Source: Campylobacterota bacterium (GTDB taxonomy: Bacteria; Campylobacterota; Campylobacteria; Campylobacterales; Nitratiruptoraceae). Taken from it: DNA of 49,674 bases. The DNA lies in the NCBI GenBank assembly GCA_013153715.1, contig JAADDW010000009.1:1-49674 (forward strand), given 5' to 3'. The stretch's first letter is position 1. The number at the start of each line of letters is the position of its first letter. Of this stretch, positions 40,464-47,613 are shown piece by piece. The position numbers were made by a program, and so were the translations under genes. The notes below the pieces were generated by a model, which worked only from the letters and a program-made list of their open reading frames with translations, was not told where the DNA came from and did not search any database.

Positions 40464-42068
40464 CTAGAGACTACAGTCCAGTTTCTCCCCCTTTTTGAGG
40501 AGGCAGTGGCCATCATTTTTCTCCTTCAAGGAGGTGGCCACTATGTCGTTGAGGAGGTAGTGGTCATCTCCGGAACACTCCTCCTTGGGGAAGAGGAGAA
40601 AGGGGTTGGAGAAGAGGGTGAGCTCCACCACCTTTCCACTTCCATCCTCCACTGTGTGACACCCATCACCATCTAGATAGGAGACTCCCTCTCCCAAGAG
40701 GAGGACAATTTTGGAGAACCCGTTATCCCGAGGTCCATCTCCACTCAAGAGGAGGAGACGATCCCTATTTTTATCGTCGCTATTCCAGAGGGTGGCGAGG
40801 GTCCTTATCCTATCCCTATTCTCCTTGCAATCCTCTACCGATTTATAGAAGCCGATCTCCCCAACCCGTGCATCTATGGGGTAGATCACCGATCTATATT
40901 GGGAGAGATCCTCGCAGACCAGGTCTCCCTCCTCATCCTCTACATGGCCGGCCAGCTCCCCGTCGATGAAGATCTCCATAAAGGGACCTCCCACCAGCTC
41001 TCCATCTCGGGTGATGGCGCTCCCATCTTGGTTGACCAGAATGGCATCTCCAAACCGCCAACTCTCCCCCTGACACTCCTCTTCGGGGTAGAATTTGACA
41101 CTCTCCTTACTCCGGGTCTCGAAGCTGAAGGAGAGTCCCGCCCCCTCTTCGTAACCCAAATCTTTCCAGTTGTAACAGACCCACTCCTTCCCATCGAAGA
41201 GCTCTATAGAGCCATCTTTCCCATTGATGTAGAAGGGGATTTTCTTGGGGTAGTCGATCTGACAGCTCCCCTTCAGAAGATCGAGGAGGGTCAGTTCCCC
41301 AACAATATCGGAGTAGGTATCGGGCATACAGCTATCCTGAATGGAGAGGGCCTCTTCAGCCATGGCATACTCCCGATTGGACCCTCTGTTCTTCCCACTC
41401 ACACCGGGACACTCTCCCTGGGAGATGAAGAGGGCCGCTACGGTGTAGCCCGCCTTATTCTCAATGAGTTCATCGTCCAGAGTATCCTTGGAACCGGTCA
41501 CTATGGGGAGGAAGAAGGTACTGTTTATCTCCCTATTGGTGTTTATGGAGCTCTTGGAGCTCAGATAGTCGACGAGGGAGCAGAGCCTCTCCAGATCTCC
41601 TGTCTGGGCGAGTTTGTAGTTGACATCGTAGCGGACAGGCTTCTGGAAGGCGTCGCTCTTCTTCTCTCCCAAGGTAGCGTAGGGGAGGAGATAGGGGGGG
41701 AGGTTCTCTCCCCTGGAGAAGTCTATATCACCGCACCGATCGTTGACAGGCCTCTTCCCTGTGGTGTAGTAGTAGTCGGCATAGCAGACTCCGTAGGCTA
41801 TATCCTCCTCACCATCTCCATCTATATCGCACCACTCCTCCTCACACCTATCCTCATAGCCGTCGCAGTCCAGATCGGGACAGGGGAGCCGTCCGTTGGC
41901 CATGGCGAAGTTGATGGTGCTGGTGCCCAGTTTCTGGAGGTAGAGCTTCGTCACTTTGTACCGCTCCCCTTGGGACATCTTCCCTAGGGAGGTGACTCCC
42001 AAGGCGATGATGATGGAGACGATGAAGAGGACAATAGCTATCTCGACTAGGGTAAAGGCTCGTCTCAT
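40464..42068 (-). CDS. Very large type IV prepilin-like protein (534 residues)
   Basis: Begins MRRAFTLVEIAIVLFIVSII, a class III prepilin signal with almost no leader: two Arg before the A-FTLVE cleavage site, where the -1 residue is Ala rather than Gly. A pilin helix follows to about residue 60. The globular part is huge and Cys-rich, with an Asp-rich loop (CPDLDCDGYEDRCEEEWC, DIDGDGEEDIAYG) that looks calcium-binding. Ordinary pseudopilins have 120-250 residues. It is probably a tip or adhesive minor pilin, comparable in position to MshO/P/Q. It overlaps the ABC permease gene by ATGA. Confidence 0.8.
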   Translation of the reverse strand: MRRAFTLVEIAIVLFIVSIIIALGVTSLGKMSQGERYKVTKLYLQKLGTSTINFAMANGRLPCPDLDCDGYEDRCEEEWCDIDGDGEEDIAYGVCYADYYYTTGKRPVNDRCGDIDFSRGENLPPYLLPYATLGEKKSDAFQKPVRYDVNYKLAQTGDLERLCSLVDYLSSKSSINTNREINSTFFLPIVTGSKDTLDDELIENKAGYTVAALFISQGECPGVSGKNRGSNREYAMAEEALSIQDSCMPDTYSDIVGELTLLDLLKGSCQIDYPKKIPFYINGKDGSIELFDGKEWVCYNWKDLGYEEGAGLSFSFETRSKESVKFYPEEECQGESWRFGDAILVNQDGSAITRDGELVGGPFMEIFIDGELAGHVEDEEGDLVCEDLSQYRSVIYPIDARVGEIGFYKSVEDCKENRDRIRTLATLWNSDDKNRDRLLLLSGDGPRDNGFSKIVLLLGEGVSYLDGDGCHTVEDGSGKVVELTLFSNPFLLFPKEECSGDDHYLLNDIVATSLKEKNDGHCLLKKGEKLDCSL

Positions 42069-42805
42069 AACTCCCTCCTTCTGTAGAGTAGGGCGGCCAA
42101 GGAGAGGATGAGAAGGGTATAGATGAGACTATAGAGACCCAGGCGCCAGAGGGGAACGGTTGGAGCGATCCCGTAAACCACCAGGGGGGAGAGGTCATAG
42201 AAATCGTAGCTGGGGAAGAGGGTGTAGAAAAATTGGCTGAGGAGCTGGACAACTCCGTTATCTGAAGCCACCTTGGCAAACTCATAGGTTGTATGGGCGA
42301 GAAAATAGAACATAAATGTCAGGAGGACCGCCACACTCTGGGAGGCGTAGAGGCCGAAGAGGATGGCGGCGGAGAGGGTGATAAACTGCTCAAAGAGGAG
42401 GGCCGAGAAGTAGGAGGCTACAGGTATAGGTTTATGGATGAAGATGAGGGTGAGAATGAAGAGGAAGATGACCGAGAGGGAGAGGAGAGCCCCGTAACCC
42501 AGAAACTTTCCGAAGACAAACTCCCAGGGGGAGAGAGGTTTGGAGCGGTAGATGAGGGCCATGTTCTGGGACATCTCGAAACTTATTTTCAACGGAACGA
42601 AGAAGATGGTGAAGAAGGTGACCAGATAGTAGAAGAGGGAGATGAGGTTGATCCAGAAGGCGACCCTCTCCTTGACAGCGCTGAAAAGGGAGAGGTAGTA
42701 GGCGGAACCCACAATAACCAGGGCGAGAATCAGAAAGGCCACCATAAATCGGTCCCTCACCCCCTCTTTGAAGGCAAAGAGGGCTATCACTCTACTTTTT
42801 CTCAT
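42065..42805 (-). CDS. ABC-2 type transporter permease within the pilus operon
   Basis: 246 residues from the ATG at 42805, where MRKSRVIALFAFKEGVRDRF gives a normal ABC-2 start; an upstream frame lies inside the TPR gene. Six helices are predicted, with SFEMSQNMALIYRSKPLSPWEFVFGKF as the cytoplasmic loop after helix 2 (shown by its parts SFEMSQNMALIYRSKPLS and PWEFVFGKF). Its natural partner is the orphan ATPase at 46325-47020 in the same operon. Myxococcus PilGHI is a known ABC transporter required for type IV pili, so a pilus role is plausible. Substrate unknown. Confidence 0.85.
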   Translation of the reverse strand: MRKSRVIALFAFKEGVRDRFMVAFLILALVIVGSAYYLSLFSAVKERVAFWINLISLFYYLVTFFTIFFVPLKISFEMSQNMALIYRSKPLSPWEFVFGKFLGYGALLSLSVIFLFILTLIFIHKPIPVASYFSALLFEQFITLSAAILFGLYASQSVAVLLTFMFYFLAHTTYEFAKVASDNGVVQLLSQFFYTLFPSYDFYDLSPLVVYGIAPTVPLWRLGLYSLIYTLLILSLAALLYRRREL

Positions 42806-43463
42806 TGCGGAGCTCCTGAATCTGTTGGAGTAACCATCTCCGTTCCCCTTCGTCATCTGTATGTTCCATGAGTATGGAGTAGAATTTGGCCGCCTTCTCT
42901 CTCTCATCCATCTTGGAGAGGAGAATGGGATAACTCTCCCGAGCCACCAGGGCGGCTTCAGGGTTGTTGTAGATCGCTTTGGCGTAGGGTTCAGCCCCTT
43001 TCAAATTCTTGAGGCGAAACTGCCACCAGTACCCCATGACCATCATGAGGCGCCAATCCTGCTGGGCGAGGGAGAAGTAGTCGTGCATCAATTTATCCAC
43101 CTTATAGAAGTTGGTCCAGTCCCCCTCTCTCCTGGGGGCCATATATTGATAGGCCGCTATCTCCAAGGGGTTGATGTTGTTGGGGTCCAGCTTGAGGGAG
43201 GTCCTCGTTATCTCCTCCCACTGATCGCTCCTGAGGAGAAAGACCCTGTTGGTAATGGAGAGGCTATCTAAAAAACGGGCAAAGAAGAGTTTCCTGTCAA
43301 AACTCAGAATCTCACTTCCCAATAGGGAGGGAACAATGAAGGTATTGGTATATTCTCGCTTTTTAAAGAGCCTCTTGCTCTCTTCCGGATCGAAGAGCTT
43401 GGGGAAGAGGAGGAGCTTTGCCGCCAGGACGGCGGCAAAGAGGAGGAGAACCACTGCTTTCAT
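42792..43463 (-). CDS. Exported TPR-like protein of the pilus operon
   Basis: 223 residues from the ATG at 43463, which shares one base with the prepilin stop (TGATG); a GTG one codon earlier is possible. N-terminal anchor at about 2-18. The rest is helical, with repeat-like units (KLDPNNINPLEIAAYQYMAP; WRLMMVMGYWWQFRLKNLKG; ESYPILLSKMDEREKAAKFY), suggesting three or four degenerate TPRs facing the periplasm. It overlaps the permease gene by 14 bases, so it may be a partner of the ABC transporter or of the prepilins. No family recognised. Confidence 0.7.
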   Translation of the reverse strand: MKAVVLLLFAAVLAAKLLLFPKLFDPEESKRLFKKREYTNTFIVPSLLGSEILSFDRKLFFARFLDSLSITNRVFLLRSDQWEEITRTSLKLDPNNINPLEIAAYQYMAPRREGDWTNFYKVDKLMHDYFSLAQQDWRLMMVMGYWWQFRLKNLKGAEPYAKAIYNNPEAALVARESYPILLSKMDEREKAAKFYSILMEHTDDEGERRWLLQQIQELRNEKK

Positions 43464-44362
43464 CACCAGATCTTATAGGCCACAAAGTTTCGGTTACGGG
43501 TGTTGTCACCATAGGTCATTTTGGCCGCTATGACCTCTGGCCGTTTATCCTCGTCGCTGTCGGCCAATTCGTCATTGAGGCGGTAGTACTTATCGTTCTC
43601 CATATCGTAGCGGAGAGCTGTCCTCATATCTCCATAGTACCAGCTGTAACCGTTGTCCACTTTGAGGTCGAGTCGATAGGCGTTCTGATCGGCGGGACCG
43701 TTTCGGACACTTGTGGGCTGGTAGTAGGTGAAGGTATCTACACAGTCTCCGTCGTTGTTCATATCACAGAGACCGTCAGAGCAGTCTCGGTCACATGTTC
43801 CATCTTCATCACCCTCTTCTCGGGTATCCTCTTTGACCTCCACTCTTGTATTGTCATACTGGGCGAGGACAAGGGATGTAAAGGGTCCGCTTCCGAAATC
43901 CATGGATTCGACAACATCTCCTCCATTCCAGACCTTTCCTGGATCGAAGTAGTAGACAGTTTTCCAGTCCGTTCCATCCTCTTTATCGATACCGACCCAT
44001 CCTGAAGAGGAGAAGAACCAGGGTGTCTCAAGGATTTTGAGATCCTCATTATCGAGGAGCCCCTGATGGACCAATCTCCACCGCACAGTTCCACTCTCCC
44101 AGAACTGGATGACACCATCCCTCGGTGTGCGGACATATTTTCCCGCCTCCTGGGAGTACTTTCCATACCACCCATCTCCTGGAATTCCACCAAACTTGTT
44201 GTAGGCGGTACCGATGGCGGCCGAGATCTTCTTGAATTTGTAGGCCTCTTTCTGGAGCTGGGCCGACTTAATGAGCTCGGTCCCCTTGACACCCATGGCG
44301 ATCAGGAAGCCGACGATGACCAGGACGATCGCCAACTCAACTAAGGTAAAACCCCGTCGCAT
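43463..44362 (-). CDS. Type IV prepilin-like protein with Asp/Cys-rich loop
   Basis: 299 residues. The class III signal is MRRG-FTLVELAIVLVIVGFL, with cleavage after Gly4 and the Glu at +5. A long helix runs to about residue 50, then a globular domain containing DGTCDRDCSDGLCDMNNDGD and DCVDTFTYY. This is a tight cluster of four or five Cys with alternating Asp/Asn, as in calcium-binding loops. It is larger than MshA (about 175 residues) but the best candidate for a main pilin in this operon. An unassigned 55-base gap separates it from the secretin. Confidence 0.85.
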   Translation of the reverse strand: MRRGFTLVELAIVLVIVGFLIAMGVKGTELIKSAQLQKEAYKFKKISAAIGTAYNKFGGIPGDGWYGKYSQEAGKYVRTPRDGVIQFWESGTVRWRLVHQGLLDNEDLKILETPWFFSSSGWVGIDKEDGTDWKTVYYFDPGKVWNGGDVVESMDFGSGPFTSLVLAQYDNTRVEVKEDTREEGDEDGTCDRDCSDGLCDMNNDGDCVDTFTYYQPTSVRNGPADQNAYRLDLKVDNGYSWYYGDMRTALRYDMENDKYYRLNDELADSDEDKRPEVIAAKMTYGDNTRNRNFVAYKIW

Positions 44363-44417
44363 CTAAACCTCCTTACTGCAATTTTCCACATTGGGGCCCG
44401 ATTATTATCGGAGGTAT

Positions 44418-46328
44418 TCAGAAATACTTAACACGGAGGAGGAGAATGAGGTAGCTCTTGACCTTGGAGAGCTTCTTCTGGCGGAAGAGGTTCTGGAGGA
44501 TCGGTATCTCCGAGAGGAGGGGAACCCCTTGGGCGGAGTCATCATCTATCTCCGAAGAGATCCCTCCCAGAACCAGCACCTCATCCTCCTTCAGTTTCGC
44601 TATGGCGTTGAGCTGTTTGGTCTCAATGGTGAGGGGGACAGGTTTGGTCTGGAAGCGGGAGGGGTCGGCGATAACCATATTGGAGAGTTGCTGATCCAGC
44701 TCTGTAGAGCTCTTTCCCTGGAGTTTCTGGAGAATGGGGATGATATTGAGGATCACCTCCCGACTCTCCTCATTGTATCGGGGGAGGACATAGAGGGTGA
44801 GCCCCTCGGAGATGATAGGCATCTTCTGGACATCTACGGAGCTTACGGTATTGCTCACATTCTGGGTCGTTGTACTCTCATACTGGACCTTGTTGTAGAT
44901 GAGGATCCGATCACTCCCCACTTTGATGACGGCCGGTTGGTTGTTGAGGGTCGTGATCCGGGGGGAGGAGATAACTCGGGTATAGCCTTGGGCTGAAAGG
45001 GCTGTGAGGAAGGCTTGGAAATCGGCTCCTCTGAAGGTGAGCTCTACCATCCCTGTATCTGGAGCTGTCTTTTGGGATATTTTCATGATGCCGTCGCTGT
45101 CCAGGAGCTGGACATCATCTATCAACTTCTTCCAATCGACCCCCATTGTGAAGTTCTTGGTGTTGATGAATTCGACAATCTCCAGATCGACCATAATCTC
45201 CCTATTGAGGAGTTTATTGAGCGTCTGGACATACTCCTCTATCTTTTCGATCGTCTTGGGACGGGCCTTCACGACGATGAGACCACTGAGCCGATCTACC
45301 TCAACGAAGGGTTTGTAGTCGAGGGAGCGGCTCACACTGACCCGTTCTACGGAGTTGGAGCTCTCCTGCTCCTGTTTCTGCCTATTTTTGGAGAAGTTTC
45401 TCATGACGGAGGAGATGGAGGAGAGTTCACTACTCTTGGACTCCATGCTCCCCCACCGCTCTGCGGCTCGGGAACTGTCGCTCTCACTCTTTTTGGGGAG
45501 GATCTTATTGAAGTCGATCTCTTTGGAGGCCTTTTTCAGAGGGTTCCCCTCTTCCTTACTGAAGCTCTTTCCGCTCTGGGAGCCTATACTCTTACCGAAG
45601 CTGTCTGCCTCCCCCTGGGAGTAGCTCTTCTGACGCTGGTTCTCTTGGGCTCCCTTCTGCTCCTGGGAGGCTGTCTGGGAGAGGCTCTTCGATATGGAGC
45701 GGGTGAAGGCTATCTGGACAGAGGTCCTCTCCTCATCTGCAATAATTCTCTGGAGCGTGTTCTTCACCCCTTCCCAAATATCTATCTTCAACTGGTTGTT
45801 AATACTGAGCTGGGCCTCCCCAGACTGGGTACTATCCCCTGTAGCCGCGGCTGAGGTAACCAGGGAGGAGACACTCCTCATGGAGGCGGGAACGAAGAGT
45901 TTGAGGATGGCCGTCTTGTAGGTGACTATCTTGACGCTCTTCCCTTTAATCTCATAGGAGAAGCCGAACTGGTCACAGAGGGCATCCAGGGCCTCCTTGA
46001 GGGTGGCATCCACGAGGAAGAGATCGGCCCGAAGTTCTATATCCCGATCGAGATAGATATTGGTATTGGTCAGGTAGGTAAGGGTCTTGACAGCATCTTT
46101 GAGGGGGACCTTGTGGAGGTTGATACTCACCCTCTTTTTCAAGAAGTCGGGCTCCTCTCTGGGAGGGAGGGGTTTGGGTTTCTGGGGAGGGGGGGGAGTC
46201 CTCCTCTCCATGGAGACAATTCTCTTATATTTCTGGAGTTCCTTCTGGACTTGGAGCTCCCTCTCTTTGACTGCACCGCATCCCCAGAGGAGGAAGATGA
46301 GGAGAAGAGGAGGGAGGTAGTGGATCAT
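44418..46328 (-). CDS. mshL: MshL/PilQ-type secretin lipoprotein
   Basis: 636 residues. Signal with Cys17 (LLLIFLLWGC) as probable lipid site. A Pro-rich stretch (about 44-58) leads to an STN-like domain (about 66-130, NLHKVPLKDAVKTLTYLTNT) and secretin N-domains. A low-complexity Ser/Gln/Lys insert lies at about 205-330. The C-terminal secretin barrel includes VISSPRITTLNNQPAVIKVG and the hallmark EDEVLVLGGISSE region, ending LSKVKSYLILLLRVKYF. It forms the outer-membrane pore for the pilus. It overlaps the ABC ATPase stop by ATGA. Confidence 0.92.
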   Translation of the reverse strand: MIHYLPPLLLIFLLWGCGAVKERELQVQKELQKYKRIVSMERRTPPPPQKPKPLPPREEPDFLKKRVSINLHKVPLKDAVKTLTYLTNTNIYLDRDIELRADLFLVDATLKEALDALCDQFGFSYEIKGKSVKIVTYKTAILKLFVPASMRSVSSLVTSAAATGDSTQSGEAQLSINNQLKIDIWEGVKNTLQRIIADEERTSVQIAFTRSISKSLSQTASQEQKGAQENQRQKSYSQGEADSFGKSIGSQSGKSFSKEEGNPLKKASKEIDFNKILPKKSESDSSRAAERWGSMESKSSELSSISSVMRNFSKNRQKQEQESSNSVERVSVSRSLDYKPFVEVDRLSGLIVVKARPKTIEKIEEYVQTLNKLLNREIMVDLEIVEFINTKNFTMGVDWKKLIDDVQLLDSDGIMKISQKTAPDTGMVELTFRGADFQAFLTALSAQGYTRVISSPRITTLNNQPAVIKVGSDRILIYNKVQYESTTTQNVSNTVSSVDVQKMPIISEGLTLYVLPRYNEESREVILNIIPILQKLQGKSSTELDQQLSNMVIADPSRFQTKPVPLTIETKQLNAIAKLKEDEVLVLGGISSEIDDDSAQGVPLLSEIPILQNLFRQKKLSKVKSYLILLLRVKYF

Positions 46329-47020
46329 CGAACGGCCCTCATGAAAGCCTCTTCAAGGGTTGCGCTCCGATAGTGTTCCTTGAGCTCTTCAGGTCTCCCT
46401 CTATCGATGATGGTTCCCCTGTCGATAATGGCCACCTCCTGGGCCAGCTCCTCCACATCTGCCAAAATGTGGCTGGCAAAGAAGATCCCCCTCTTCCCCT
46501 GGAGTTGGGAGAAGATCTCCTTCAGAGCCCGCCGTGCAATGGGATCGAGGCCGCTCATGGGTTCGTCCAAGATCATCCACGGAGTATCACAGAGAATGGT
46601 GGCGATGAGGGAGAGTTTCTGGCGCATCCCCTTGGAGTAGCTCCTGATCTGGCGGTCCAGTCCTTCAAATTCCAACATCGCCGTCAGGGTCTCCAATCTC
46701 TCCTGATCCACCTCCTTATCGGAGAGGGCCACTATGAACTCTATATACTCGATCCCTTTCAGATAGAGGGGAGGTTCCACCACTTCGGGGAGGTAACTTA
46801 TCAACCTTTTGGCCTCGATGGTCCTCGCATCTCTTCCGTCGATGGTAATCTCCCCTTCAAAGGTGTTGATAGCCCCCACGAGACATTTGAGGAGGGTACT
46901 CTTCCCAGCTCCGTTGGCTCCCACCAGGGCGAAGGTGGTATGGGACTCCACCTGGAGATCGATATTGAAAATTCCCTTCCCGTTTTTATAGACCTTCGTC
47001 ACATTTTTGAACTCGATCAT
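46325..47020 (-). CDS. ABC transporter ATPase within the pilus operon
   Basis: 231 residues from the ATG at 47020, which shares one base with the preceding stop. Walker A GANGAGKST, Q-loop region ISYLPEVVEPP, signature YSKGMRQKL (a SKGMRQ variant common in ABC-2 exporters), Walker B WMILDEPMSGLD, switch His in FFASHILADVEE. The family matches CcmA/DrrA-like exporters. The permease partner is at 42065-42805 in the same operon, four genes away. Compare PilH of Myxococcus PilGHI. The tight overlap with the secretin gene argues against chance neighbourhood. Confidence 0.9.
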   Translation of the reverse strand: MIEFKNVTKVYKNGKGIFNIDLQVESHTTFALVGANGAGKSTLLKCLVGAINTFEGEITIDGRDARTIEAKRLISYLPEVVEPPLYLKGIEYIEFIVALSDKEVDQERLETLTAMLEFEGLDRQIRSYSKGMRQKLSLIATILCDTPWMILDEPMSGLDPIARRALKEIFSQLQGKRGIFFASHILADVEELAQEVAIIDRGTIIDRGRPEELKEHYRSATLEEAFMRAVR

Positions 47021-47613
47021 CACTCTCCCACTTTCACAATATACCGCCTCTTGCCGCAACGCAGTTCTACCTTCAACAGAGAGATCTCCTCCACCAGACA
47101 CCCCCTGTACTCCTCCCGCTCCCTGAGGAGCTCTCCATCCTCCGTAAGGGCGACCCTCTTCCCCCCTTCTCCGACAAAGGAGGCGATGAAGCGGTAGTTC
47201 CCCTCCCCTCCAGAGGGGGAGGCTTCCACCTCGGGAGCCCTCTCTACTCTCCTCTCCCTCCCCTTTCCCCGTCGGAGGGTCTTGGGAGGGGGGGAACTCC
47301 TCTCCCTCCCTTGGAAATGGACTTTCAACTCGGCGATGGAGGGGAGTTGGGAGGGAGGGGGAGAGGAGGGGGAAGGGGTCTCCCTCTCCGTTGAGACTCT
47401 CTTCTCCGAGGAGCAGTTATCCTCCTCCTTGGGGGAGGTCGTCCCATTTCTCTCTTGAGGGAGGGCCGTTATGTTGACCTCCTCCAGAATCATCTGATCT
47501 ATTCGATCTATGTAGGTGTGGATATTCTCCTTCCCTCCACTCAAAAGGGGGAGGGAGAAGAGGGAGAGTAGGAGAGTTGCCTTATGGAGCAAACTCAAAG
47601 AGGACTCCTCCAT
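47020..47613 (-). CDS. PilP/MshK/GspC-like periplasmic linker protein
   Basis: 197 residues. Anchor at about 8-25, helix IDRIDQMILEEV, then a Ser/Pro/Arg-rich linker (about 55-145). A small C-terminal beta domain (YRFIASFVGEGGKRVALTED, then CLVEEISLLKVELRCGKRRY) fits the homology-region domain of GspC/PilP that contacts the secretin. A Cys pair (CLVE... LRC) may form a disulfide. The start overlaps the adhesin stop by 32 bases. The assignment rests on size, order and domain pattern rather than strong motifs. Confidence 0.65.
   Translation of the reverse strand: MEESSLSLLHKATLLLSLFSLPLLSGGKENIHTYIDRIDQMILEEVNITALPQERNGTTSPKEEDNCSSEKRVSTERETPSPSSPPPSQLPSIAELKVHFQGRERSSPPPKTLRRGKGRERRVERAPEVEASPSGGEGNYRFIASFVGEGGKRVALTEDGELLREREEYRGCLVEEISLLKVELRCGKRRYIVKVGE

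Noticed and set aside
44398-44411. CCGAT-TATT-ATCGG as a terminator between prepilin and secretin
   Set aside because: A five-base stem without T-run is too weak, and the genes flanking it are in one direction in the operon.
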